This document shows positions 37,420-45,254 of a stretch of DNA of 64,000 nt, in pieces. The notes beneath the pieces are model-generated. The model was not told where the DNA came from. It searched no databases and was given only the letters and a program-made list of their open reading frames with translations. Source of the DNA: Oceanirhabdus sp. W0125-5 (lineage in GTDB: Bacteria > Bacillota > Clostridia > Clostridiales > Clostridiaceae). Both the position numbers and the translations under genes were made by a program. The stretch's first letter is position 1; the number at the start of each line of letters is the position of its first letter. Location: NCBI RefSeq assembly GCF_027938815.1, contig NZ_CP115913.1, positions 771,001-835,000 of the forward strand, written 5' to 3'.

Positions 37420-38976
37420 TTGAATGATAATAGAATAAGAAAAAATAGTATGGTAAGTGGTGCCCTTATTTTAGGGGTGTGTATGGTTTTTGCTAGGTTC
37501 TTAGGAGTTTTCTTTAGAATTCCTTTACAGAACCTTATAAAAGATGAGGGAATGGGATATTATCAAATGTCATATCCTATATATATGACTTTCGTTGCGA
37601 TTGCATCAGGAATACCTATTGCCTTATCAAAGATGGTTTCTGAATATAATGCTAAGGGGAAATTAGAACATATAAGAGTATGTGTAAGAAGCACATTGTA
37701 CATAATGTTGATATTTGCAGGAAGTACGTCTTTGGTCCTTCTTTTGTTCTCAAAAAAAATAGTAATGCTATTTGGATGGCATCATAAATCATACTATGCT
37801 TTTTTGATAACAGCTATAGCACCGATATTTGTTGTTATATTAGGTACTTTTAGAGGTTTTTTTCAAGGGATAAGAAACATGGCACCTTCAGGTGTCTCGC
37901 AGATAATTGAACAGTTAGGGAGAGTAGTATTAGGAGTGGGAATAGCATATATGTTATTCCCTAAAGGGGTAGAATATTCTGCTGCTGGCGCTGTAATAGG
38001 AACTGTAATAGGAGCTGCCATAGCTGGTGTGTATCTTTTAATAAAATACTGTAAAGTAATAAAGGTATTTCCTAGCGGTAATATGATTAATCAAAGAAAG
38101 ATAATGAGAAAAATAATTAGCATAGCATTTCCCATATCAATAGTAACAACTATGGGAAGTTTAATGGTTTTATTTGATAATATGATTGTGCCTAAACGGT
38201 TGATTACTGCGGGTTTTTCTAAGATGCAAATAACTATTATATTTGGACAAACATATGGAAAGGCAGCTACGTTAAACAATGTTCCACTAGCATTATCAAT
38301 GGCTATATGCGCATCTATTGTTCCAGTTATTGCTGAGGCTAGATTAAGGGATTTTAGGCTTTTTAAATCAAAAGTTCAATTAGCGACTAAACTAGCAATT
38401 GTTATTGCTTTACCTTCAGCTGCGGGTCTGTACTTTATGGCATTTCCAATAATGGATATGATTTTTGTTGGAAGTACAGGGGGATACGAGATATTAAAGT
38501 TATTTGCAATATCTTTACCATTTATAGTGGTTTGTCAGGCTACTACATCAATTTTTAATGCAATAGGAAAGTATCATGTTCCCATTATAAATTTGGGAAT
38601 AGGGTGTATAATAAAGGTAAGTTTGACTTATTTTTTAGTAGGGATACCATATGTTAATATTAAAGGCGCTTTACTAGGGACGATAGTAGGATATATATTT
38701 GCTTCATCAATGAATATAATGTATATAAAAAGAAAATTAAAGGTGGAGATAAATAATTATGAGCTATTATTTAAGCCTATAATAGCTACAATGATTATGA
38801 TTATATCTGTTGTATTTACGTATACTAATGTCTATAATTATACAGGAAGCAATACTTTTTCATGCATTATATCAATTTTTATAGGTGCATTATGTTACTT
38901 TATAATGGTATTTGGACTTAGGATATTTGATTTTGATGAGATTAAAATCAGGTTTAATAGAAAAAGTAAGAGGTAA
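37420..38976 (+). CDS. yabM: SpoVB/MurJ-like polysaccharide or lipid flippase family protein (YabM)
   Basis: A 518-residue membrane protein with about 14 helices of the MOP (MATE/MviN) superfamily, close to SpoVB and YabM. Conserved N-terminal block ARFLGVFFRIPLQNLI (about 25-40) and FRGFFQGIRNMAP (about 145-157). These proteins flip lipid-linked precursors or polysaccharides. Position between spoVT and mazG matches Bacillus subtilis yabM. TTG start with GAGGTG eight bases upstream. Substrate is unknown. Confidence 0.9.
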   Translation: MNDNRIRKNSMVSGALILGVCMVFARFLGVFFRIPLQNLIKDEGMGYYQMSYPIYMTFVAIASGIPIALSKMVSEYNAKGKLEHIRVCVRSTLYIMLIFAGSTSLVLLLFSKKIVMLFGWHHKSYYAFLITAIAPIFVVILGTFRGFFQGIRNMAPSGVSQIIEQLGRVVLGVGIAYMLFPKGVEYSAAGAVIGTVIGAAIAGVYLLIKYCKVIKVFPSGNMINQRKIMRKIISIAFPISIVTTMGSLMVLFDNMIVPKRLITAGFSKMQITIIFGQTYGKAATLNNVPLALSMAICASIVPVIAEARLRDFRLFKSKVQLATKLAIVIALPSAAGLYFMAFPIMDMIFVGSTGGYEILKLFAISLPFIVVCQATTSIFNAIGKYHVPIINLGIGCIIKVSLTYFLVGIPYVNIKGALLGTIVGYIFASSMNIMYIKRKLKVEINNYELLFKPIIATMIMIISVVFTYTNVYNYTGSNTFSCIISIFIGALCYFIMVFGLRIFDFDEIKIRFNRKSKR

Positions 38977-39014
38977 AATTGAAAGTTATATACCAAATAT
39001 TTAGGAGGAAGAAA

Positions 39015-40463
39015 ATGATTAAAATTATAGGATTAGGCCCTGGAGCTATTGAGTCATTAACACTAGGGACCATTAATGAACTAAAGAATGGAAAGAATGT
39101 GTTTTTTAGAACGGAGAAGCATCCAACTATTGACTATATTAAGACTTTAAATATTGAATATAAAACATTAGATCATTTTTATAATGAATTAGATTCTTTT
39201 GATCAGGTTTATGAGGCTATATCAAATGAGATAATAAATGAATATAGAAATACAAAAGAATTGATTTATGGGGTTCCAGGGCATCCATTGGTAGCAGAGA
39301 GAAGTGTTTCTATGCTTATTGAGAAATGTGAAGAAATGAATATAGATTACGAAATAGTTCCAGCTGTCAGTTTCATAGATGCAATGATGGAAGCGTTGAA
39401 GATTGATCCTATAAAGGGGATGAAGATATTAGATGCATTTGATATAGGTAACAGTGTATTAGATAAGAGGGTCGGTATAATTTTAACTCAAGTTTATGAT
39501 AAGTACATAGCTTCAGATGTTAAATTAAAATTAGCTGAATACTATGGAGATGATTATGAGGTATATTTTGTAAGAGCCGCTGGTGTGAAGGGGTTAGAGG
39601 TAATTAAGAAAATAAAAATTTATGAAATTGATAGAATGGAAGACATAGATTATTTGACATCACTGTATATTCCTAGCACTACAGAAGTTATTTATGATTT
39701 TAATGATTTAACAGAAATAATGGATGAGTTAAGAGGCGAAGAAGGGTGTCAGTGGGATAAAAAGCAAACACATGAATCACTAAAGAAATATCTTATAGAA
39801 GAATGTTATGAAGTTATAGATGCCATAGATAAAGATGATATAGATAAAATGATAGAAGAGTTTGGAGATGTACTATTACAAGTGGTTTTCCATGCACAAA
39901 TAGGAAAAGAAGAAGGGTATTTTAATATTAATGATATTATTAAGAGTATTTGTGAAAAGATGGTGAGAAGGCATCCCCATATATTTAATAAAAAAGCTTA
40001 TTTAACAGAAAGTGAAGTATTAACTAATTGGGAAGATATAAAGAAGCAGGAAAAAGGGTTCCATAAACACAGTGAAGGTTTAGAGGATATCCCAAAAGCA
40101 TTGCCATCATTAATGAGGGCAGAAAAGATCCAGAAAAAGGCCGCTAAGGTTGGATTTGACTGGAATGATATTAATCCTGCAATGGATAAGGTTATAGAAG
40201 AATTAAATGAAATAAAAGATGTATATAAAACCAATAATAGGTCAAAAATATTAGATGAGATAGGTGATTTAATATTTGCGTGTGTTAATGTAGCTAGATT
40301 TTTAAATATTAATTCAGAGGAAGCACTAAATAGTACATGTGATAAATTTATAAGGAGGTTTTCTTATATAGAAGAACAATCTAATAAAAAAGGTTTTAAA
40401 CTTGAAGATATGAGTTTAGAAGAGATGGACGTACTTTGGGAAGAGGCAAAATGTGAAGAATAA
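39015..40463 (+). CDS. mazG: MazG nucleotide pyrophosphohydrolase with N-terminal methylase-like domain
   Basis: A 482-residue fusion like Bacillus YabN. The N-terminal half (about 1-225) is a tetrapyrrole-methylase-like domain (IKIIGLGPGAIESLT; YGVPGHPLVAE). The C-terminal half is MazG, which hydrolyses NTPs to NMP, with the metal-binding EECYEVIDAI and EFGDVLLQVVFHAQ, repeated in a second copy (EELNEIKDVY, DEIGDLIFACVNVARF). ATG 39015 has AGGAGGA upstream; the longer frame from 38979 has none. Likely a house-cleaning enzyme. Confidence 0.96.
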   Translation: MIKIIGLGPGAIESLTLGTINELKNGKNVFFRTEKHPTIDYIKTLNIEYKTLDHFYNELDSFDQVYEAISNEIINEYRNTKELIYGVPGHPLVAERSVSMLIEKCEEMNIDYEIVPAVSFIDAMMEALKIDPIKGMKILDAFDIGNSVLDKRVGIILTQVYDKYIASDVKLKLAEYYGDDYEVYFVRAAGVKGLEVIKKIKIYEIDRMEDIDYLTSLYIPSTTEVIYDFNDLTEIMDELRGEEGCQWDKKQTHESLKKYLIEECYEVIDAIDKDDIDKMIEEFGDVLLQVVFHAQIGKEEGYFNINDIIKSICEKMVRRHPHIFNKKAYLTESEVLTNWEDIKKQEKGFHKHSEGLEDIPKALPSLMRAEKIQKKAAKVGFDWNDINPAMDKVIEELNEIKDVYKTNNRSKILDEIGDLIFACVNVARFLNINSEEALNSTCDKFIRRFSYIEEQSNKKGFKLEDMSLEEMDVLWEEAKCEE

Positions 40464-40645
40464 ACATTATTTTTCAAATTACTATTTAGATTTAGTGATT
40501 TTTATGATAAAATTTGATTATTAAATTTAAAATTTCACAGAATTAGTCAATAAAAAAAGGAATTTTTAAATTTATGGAGAATAAATGATTTTAGAGTGTA
40601 CTAGTTAAAATATTGACTGTGCTTAATTTTAAGGAGGTTACAAAG

Positions 40646-40921
40646 GTGAATAAAGCAGAATTAATTACTAAAATGAGTGAAAAATCAAATTTAACAAAGA
40701 AAGATGCTGAGGTAGCTTTAAAGGCTATGATGGAGTCTGTTATAGAAGCTCTTGAAAACAAAGAGAAAGTACAATTAATAGGTTTTGGTACTTTTGAAAC
40801 TAGAGAAAGAGCTGAAAGAAAAGGAAGAAACCCAAGAACTAAAGAAGAAATGATTATCCCAGCTTCTGTAGTTCCAGCATTTAAACCTGGTAAAGAGTTC
40901 AAAGAAAGAGTAAACAAGTAA
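40646..40921 (+). CDS. hup: HU-family DNA-binding protein
   Basis: The 91-residue histone-like protein HU bends and compacts DNA. GTG 40646 gives the standard MNKAELITKMSEKS opening and has AAGGAGG seven bases upstream. The family block GFGTFETRERAERKGRNPRT (about 47-66) is present. Own terminator follows. It interrupts the mazG-rqcP order, as in several clostridia. Confidence 0.97.
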   Translation: MNKAELITKMSEKSNLTKKDAEVALKAMMESVIEALENKEKVQLIGFGTFETRERAERKGRNPRTKEEMIIPASVVPAFKPGKEFKERVNK

Positions 40922-40931
40922 TCTACATAAT

Positions 40932-40966
40932 AAAAACCTAGATAATTTATTATCTAGGTTTTTGTT
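40932..40966 (+). terminator. Terminator of hup
   Basis: AAAAACCTAGATA pairs with TATCTAGGTTTTT, T-rich after the stem. Confidence 0.93.
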
Positions 40967-41017
40967 TTAGGGATATATGGAATGTAATAAAGGCCTTGAG
41001 TATATAATTTATGATAG

Positions 41018-41310
41018 AGAAACTTTGTGACATAAAACATAACTGAACAGTTGAAAATGGAAAGTGGAAAACGATGGATGTTTTGCTCCGCAAAACTACA
41101 TTTTATTGTTATATAGAACAATAGGGGTTTACTTATTTTATCTTTAGATAAAATATTGTAATTTAGAATACAAGGTTTCATCAAGATGAAACGAGTAAAC
41201 TATTCTTGTCCGAAGAATAATATGATTAAGATTTCTCGAAGAGAAATATCCTACGTTTTCAACTTTCAATTTTCCACTTTCAACTTGTTTTCTAAAGCAC
41301 AATAGTTTCT
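41018..41310 (+). repeat. Heptad-ended structured repeat, copy R2
   Basis: Best-kept copy, 293 bp. Outer inverted repeat AGAAACT...TGTG (41018-41029) and its partner ending AATAGTTTCT (41301-41310); then inverted heptads like those of R1. Core hairpins: GTTTTGC/GCAAAAC (41080-41096), ATTGTT/AACAAT (about 41106-41122), ATTTTATC/GATAAAAT (about 41135-41154), GTTTCATC/GATGAAAC, ATTTCTC/GAGAAAT. Differs from R1 by scattered substitutions over 290 bp. Between hup and rqcP, no coding frame. Confidence 0.88.
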
Positions 41311-41374
41311 TATTATGAACCAACACTAAATGTGCCTATTCTATTTATATAAATTAATTTAGGGGGGAATATAA

Positions 41375-41635
41375 ATGAGATTAGATAAGTATCTTAAAGT
41401 TTCTAGAATAATTAAGAGAAGAACAAAAGCTAAAGAGATATGTGATAGTGAGAGGGTATTTATTAATGGAAAGAAGGCTAAAGCTAGCACAACAGTTAAA
41501 GAAAGTGATATTATAGAAATTCAATTTCCAAAAGGCACTTTAAAAGCTAAGATTATTAATATCGCTGCTCATGTAAGAAAAGAAGAAGCAAAAGAAATGT
41601 ATGAGATAATATCTGGAGCTGATTCGGAAGAGTAA
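41375..41635 (+). CDS. rqcP: RqcP (YabO), S4-domain ribosome quality control factor
   Basis: RqcP binds the 50S subunit and helps RqcH add alanine tails to stalled chains. The 86-residue protein is one S4 domain (MRLDKYLKVSRIIKRR; FINGKKAKAST) with a short C-terminal tail. ATG has AGGGGGG upstream. Position before yabP is conserved in Firmicutes. Confidence 0.95.
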   Translation: MRLDKYLKVSRIIKRRTKAKEICDSERVFINGKKAKASTTVKESDIIEIQFPKGTLKAKIINIAAHVRKEEAKEMYEIISGADSEE

Positions 41636-41816
41636 AAATTGGTAATACTAAACCATAACTAGATTAAGAATGTAGAGTTGAGTGGAAGCTGATGGTAATT
41701 TTAATCATGATATAAATATCCTAGAGCAGATTGAAAGATAGTTTCTATTTCAAGCTCTATATTTTTGGTTATATACCCAATTTGTAAGATTATAATATTT
41801 CCTTTATAAAAAATAT

Positions 41817-41846
41817 TCATAATTAGATTGTTATTAAGCATAAGTT
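41817..41846 (+). promoter_or_regulatory. Candidate sigma-E promoter of yabP-yabQ
   Basis: TCATAAT (41817-41823), 15 bases, CATAAGTT (41839-41846). This is close to the sigma-E pattern KCATATT-N14/15-CATACAAT. yabP and yabQ are sigma-E genes in Bacillus subtilis. Confidence 0.5.
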
Positions 41847-41881
41847 ATAGAATAAGAGGATTGCAAATTTGGAGGGGAGTT

Positions 41882-42175
41882 ATGGATATTAATAGAGAAG
41901 ATAAACAAGAAGAAATGAATTGTAATCTTTTACTAGAGGATAGAAAAAAACTACAAATTACTGGAGTTATTGAGGTTATAAGGTTTAATGAAGAGGAAAT
42001 ACTATTAAATACCAAGTTGGGCACCTTATTAATAAAAGGTGAAAACTTAAAAATGAACAAATTAGATGTTCAAGCAGGCGAAGTTTATATTGTTGGAAGT
42101 ATTGATTCTTGTGTATATAGTAATAAACATAAGGCAAAATCTAATGAAGGAATTTTAGCTAAGCTATTTAAATAA
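41882..42175 (+). CDS. yabP: Sporulation protein YabP
   Basis: A 97-residue protein of the YabP/YqfC family, made in the mother cell and needed with YabQ for spore cortex or coat formation. Conserved block LLEDRKKLQITGVIEVIRFN (about 16-35) and LGTLLIKGENL. ATG 41882 has GGAGGGG upstream; the longer frame from 41828 does not. Its TAA overlaps the yabQ ATG (TAATG). Confidence 0.94.
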   Translation: MDINREDKQEEMNCNLLLEDRKKLQITGVIEVIRFNEEEILLNTKLGTLLIKGENLKMNKLDVQAGEVYIVGSIDSCVYSNKHKAKSNEGILAKLFK

Positions 42176-42582
42176 TGATTCTAAGTATATGGTATCAGAT
42201 CATAATTTTAATAGGGAGCTTGCTTGCTGGAGTAATAATAGGATTATTTTTTGAATTTTATAAAACAATAATAAAAGATTTTAGAAGGAAGAAAATAACA
42301 TTATTTTTCTTGGATATTATTTTTTGGTGTATTTCTGGAATGATAATATATTTTTGGCTTTTTGTAATTTGTAATGCTATAATGGCTACATATGTTATAC
42401 TGTTTATATTGATAGGTATAGGAATATATTATTTTATTTTAGCCCCAATATTAGAGGGTGTATTTGATTTTATTTATTACAAGATATTTATTTATTTAAG
42501 AGGAATTATCAGAGTTTTAATTTATCCATTAGAGTTGCTATGTAAGATGATTTTTGTTAAAAGAAAAAATATTAAAAAATAA
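42175..42582 (+). CDS. yabQ: Spore cortex biosynthesis protein YabQ
   Basis: A 135-residue membrane protein with about four helices, needed for cortex formation in Bacillus subtilis. It shows the usual N-terminal GVIIGLFFEFYK motif (about 19-30). Translation is coupled to yabP by a one-base overlap. It is shorter than Bacillus YabQ (about 210), as is common in clostridia. Confidence 0.92.
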   Translation: MILSIWYQIIILIGSLLAGVIIGLFFEFYKTIIKDFRRKKITLFFLDIIFWCISGMIIYFWLFVICNAIMATYVILFILIGIGIYYFILAPILEGVFDFIYYKIFIYLRGIIRVLIYPLELLCKMIFVKRKNIKK

Positions 42583-42731
42583 TTAAATTTATGCTGAAAT
42601 TATTATTTAAATAGTATAATATTAGAATAGGTATAAACTTACCTAAACTTGATAAAATTTAAACTTGAAAAAATATAAATAAAAATTTAAAATTATATTA
42701 GCCAGTTTTTTAAACAAGCTGTATTCTAATC

Positions 42732-43022
42732 ATGGATGGTAATTTAGATATGAAAAAAATGTTCAAGTTAAGAGTTTTATTAATAGTAATTTTAATAATA
42801 GGTATAGCATACAATTTTGTTTCGCAAGAAATTAAAATAAGAAGTCAGAGACAAGAAATTAAAGGCTTTGAACAGAAAGTAAAAGAAGAAGAAAAAGAAC
42901 ACTTGTATCTAACAACACAAAATGAGCATAAAATGGATGATGAATATGTCATAAAAGAAGCTAGAGAAAAGCTAAGATTTATAAAGCAAGGCGAAATTAC
43001 TATCATTGATAAGAACCAATGA
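42732..43022 (+). CDS. divIC: Cell division protein DivIC (FtsB-like)
   Basis: A 96-residue bitopic septum protein: short cytoplasmic N-terminus, one helix (about 13-31), extracytoplasmic coiled coil (about 35-65), and the FtsB/DivIC C-terminal block EYVIKEAREKLRFIKQGE. It links FtsL and DivIB in the divisome. The start is unsure: neither ATG 42732 nor ATG 42750 has a clear ribosome binding site. Position after yabQ is conserved. Confidence 0.92.
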   Translation: MDGNLDMKKMFKLRVLLIVILIIGIAYNFVSQEIKIRSQRQEIKGFEQKVKEEEKEHLYLTTQNEHKMDDEYVIKEAREKLRFIKQGEITIIDKNQ

Positions 43023-43095
43023 AAAAACAGCTTTGAAAATTAATAGAAGTATTAATTTTTAATATATTTAAAATTTTAAGGAGGATACTTTCTAC

Positions 43096-43491
43096 ATGTC
43101 ATTAGAACTTGGAAAAATCTTTGAAGGTAAAGTTGTAAACATAACAAAATTTGGTGCCTTTGTTGAGGTTGAGGGTGAAATAGGATTACTTCATATTTCA
43201 GAGATATCAGATGGGTATGTTAAAAGCGTAAATGATCATTTGAAAGAAAATGATAAGGTTAAAGTGAAGGTAATATCAATAAAGGAAGATAAGATAAGCT
43301 TCTCAATGAAGGGTCTTAATGAGAAAAAAAGTGTAAAACCAAAAGAGTTTAATTGGAATAAGAAGCCAGAAAAAGTTACAGCTCATAACTTCGAAGATAA
43401 TCTCTCAAAATTTTTGAAAGAAAGTGAAGAAAAGTTTAAGGCGCTAAAAACTCAAAAAAATAATAGAAGTAATGGATATAGAAGAAACTAA
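43096..43491 (+). CDS. yabR: S1-domain RNA-binding protein (YabR-like)
   Basis: A 131-residue protein with one S1 OB-fold domain (about 5-73: GKIFEGKVVNITKFGAFVEV; GLLHISEI) and a basic, low-complexity tail (RSNGYRRN at the end). S1 proteins of this kind bind RNA or ribosomes. ATG with AAGGAGG upstream. The gene ends in its own terminator before the tRNA cluster. Confidence 0.93.
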   Translation: MSLELGKIFEGKVVNITKFGAFVEVEGEIGLLHISEISDGYVKSVNDHLKENDKVKVKVISIKEDKISFSMKGLNEKKSVKPKEFNWNKKPEKVTAHNFEDNLSKFLKESEEKFKALKTQKNNRSNGYRRN

Positions 43492-43520
43492 GTCTCATTG
43501 AGACTTAGTTTTATTTTTTT
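43488..43520 (+). terminator. Terminator of yabR
   Basis: ACTAAGTCTC pairs with GAGACTTAGT across ATT, T-rich tail; the stem includes the stop codon. Confidence 0.9.
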
Positions 43521-43683
43521 TATAAATGAAATTCAAAAGTTTAATAAAGAAATGACTCATTGCTTTGGCGATTTAAGGTGTTGTTTATAGGTTCATGGGT
43601 ATGAGTATCCTGCTGTAGAAGCGCGTGAAACGCACTTTTTTTATAAAAAGATAAAGTTTGAATTTTCAGATTTGAAAAATGTG

Positions 43684-43712
43684 TTGACATGGGTATAATC
43701 TTAATATATAAT
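43684..43712 (+). promoter_or_regulatory. Consensus promoter of the first tRNA pair
   Basis: TTGACA (43684-43689), 17-bp spacer, TATAAT (43707-43712): a full sigma-A consensus, 36 bases before tRNA-Leu. Confidence 0.93.
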
Positions 43713-43748
43713 AAGACTTGTCGTTGAGACAAAGTGGCTTTTATTCAT

Positions 43749-43837
43749 GCCGAAGTGGCGGAACTGGCAGACGCACAGGACTTAAAATCCTGCGGTGGTT
43801 AAACACCGTACCGGTTCGATTCCGGTCTTCGGCACCA
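43749..43837 (+). tRNA. tRNA-Leu (UAA), copy 1
   Basis: 89 nt with long variable arm, anticodon loop CTTAAAA (TAA), acceptor GCCGAAG/CTTCGGC, encoded CCA. Confidence 0.97.
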
Positions 43838-43842
43838 AATGT

Positions 43843-43918
<76 letters not shown>

Positions 43919-43932
43919 TTTATTTAAATGTG

Positions 43933-43960
43933 TTGACAACAACATGAAAAAAGTTATAAT
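43933..43960 (+). promoter_or_regulatory. Promoter of the repeated tRNA units
   Basis: TTGACA (43933-43938), 16-bp spacer, TATAAT (43955-43960). In the spacers of the later units TATAAT is kept (44275-44280 and 44585-44590) but no -35 box is recognisable. Confidence 0.85.
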
Positions 43961-43982
43961 AGCATATGTCGCATAAAGACAT

Positions 43983-44071
43983 GCCGAAGTGGCGGAACTG
44001 GCAGACGCACAGGACTTAAAATCCTGCGGTGGTTAAACACCGTACCGGTTCGATTCCGGTCTTCGGCACCA
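43983..44071 (+). tRNA. tRNA-Leu (UAA), copy 2
   Basis: Same sequence as copy 1. Preceded by a CATGTC...GACATG inverted repeat (43965-43984) that is present before each copy in the array. Confidence 0.97.
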
Positions 44072-44076
44072 AGCGA

Positions 44077-44152
<76 letters not shown>

Positions 44153-44155
44153 TTT

Positions 44156-44232
44156 GGCGGAATAGCTCAGTTGGCTAGAGCATTCGGTTCATACCCGGAG
44201 TGTCGGAGGTTCAAGTCCTCTTTCCGCTACCA
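44156..44232 (+). tRNA. Elongator tRNA-Met (CAU), copy 1
   Basis: Acceptor GGCGGAA paired with TTCCGCT-side bases (first pair G-T-type), anticodon loop TTCATAC, CCA encoded. It resembles Bacillus elongator tRNA-Met rather than the CAU tRNA-Ile, though a lysidine-modified Ile tRNA cannot be fully excluded. Confidence 0.9.
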
Positions 44233-44292
44233 TTTACTTTTAAGTAATTACAAAATAAAATAGTTATAATATCACATGTCGCACAAAGACAT

Positions 44293-44381
44293 GCCGAAGT
44301 GGCGGAACTGGCAGACGCACAGGACTTAAAATCCTGCGGTGGTTAAACACCGTACCGGTTCGATTCCGGTCTTCGGCACCA
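44293..44381 (+). tRNA. tRNA-Leu (UAA), copy 3
   Basis: Identical to copy 2, shifted 310 bp. Confidence 0.97.
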
Positions 44382-44386
44382 AGCGA

Positions 44387-44462
<76 letters not shown>

Positions 44463-44465
44463 TTT

Positions 44466-44542
44466 GGCGGAATAGCTCAGTTGGCTAGAGCATTCGGTTC
44501 ATACCCGGAGTGTCGGAGGTTCAAGTCCTCTTTCCGCTACCA
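44466..44542 (+). tRNA. Elongator tRNA-Met (CAU), copy 2
   Basis: Identical to elongator copy 1, shifted 310 bp. Confidence 0.9.
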
Positions 44543-44602
44543 TTTACTTTTAAGTAATTACAAAATAAAATAGTTATAATATCACATGTCGCACAAAGAC
44601 AT

Positions 44603-44691
44603 GCCGAAGTGGCGGAACTGGCAGACGCACAGGACTTAAAATCCTGCGGTGGTTAAACACCGTACCGGTTCGATTCCGGTCTTCGGCACCA
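44603..44691 (+). tRNA. tRNA-Leu (UAA), copy 4
   Basis: Identical to copies 2 and 3. Confidence 0.97.
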
Positions 44692-44696
44692 AGCGA

Positions 44697-44772
<76 letters not shown>

Positions 44773-44775
44773 TTT

Positions 44776-44852
44776 GGCGGAATAGCTCAGTTGGCTAGAG
44801 CATTCGGTTCATACCCGGAGTGTCGGAGGTTCAAGTCCTCTTTCCGCTACCA
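44776..44852 (+). tRNA. Elongator tRNA-Met (CAU), copy 3
   Basis: Identical to the other elongator copies; last gene of the array. Confidence 0.9.
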
Positions 44853-44856
44853 TGTT

Positions 44857-44886
44857 AAAGAGATACATTTGTATCTCTTTTTTTTA
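44857..44886 (+). terminator. Terminator of the tRNA array
   Basis: AAAGAGATAC pairs with GTATCTCTTT across a short loop, followed by seven T. Confidence 0.94.
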
Positions 44887-45192
44887 TTGCATTTATTAGA
44901 AAAGCATTTCTATAATATAATTCAAATCTAATTAGTATAATTAATTTTCTAATATCATTATTAAATCTTAAAACATTCAATATATAAGTATATTAATTGT
45001 AAAGAAAATTATTACTATCATTTTATTTCAAAAAAATGGAAATTAAATGAGTAATTGACATATAATCTTATAAAGATACTACACATAATTAATTTTAATA
45101 TTTAATTAACAAAATAAATTAATAGACTAAGTAATAATTTAAAAATTTAAATCGTTTGATGTCTTATAAAAGTTAATCGCTTCTTTCAGTTA
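44887..45192. other. Intergenic region before spoIIE
   Basis: About 300 AT-rich bases without a visible gene or RNA. Confidence 0.5.
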
Positions 45193-45225
45193 TTGACAAT
45201 TATTTCCAGTTAATTTTGATATAAT
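45193..45225 (+). promoter_or_regulatory. Spo0A-type spoIIE promoter with 21-bp spacer
   Basis: TTGACA (45193-45198) and TATAAT (45220-45225) are both perfect but 21 bp apart, too wide for normal sigma-A use. Bacillus subtilis spoIIE and spoIIG have this wide spacing and need Spo0A-P. ATTGACAAT at 45192-45200 resembles a reversed 0A box (TTTGTCRAA) with two end mismatches. Confidence 0.75.
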
Positions 45226-45254
45226 TAACTCACCATTGAGAGAGGGTGAGATTT

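Noticed and set aside
40954..41184. Minus-strand open frame over the hup terminator and start of R2
   Set aside because: It spans a terminator and repeat sequence, without a start signal or protein-like composition.
41144..41326. Minus-strand open frame inside repeat R2
   Set aside because: It covers the repeat hairpins and heptads, has no ribosome binding site and is not kept open in R3; it is a by-product of the repeat.
44156..44232. CAU tRNA as tRNA-Ile needing lysidine (the TilS substrate)
   Set aside because: The body sequence matches Bacillus elongator tRNA-Met much better than its tRNA-Ile2; the TilS substrate is presumably elsewhere.
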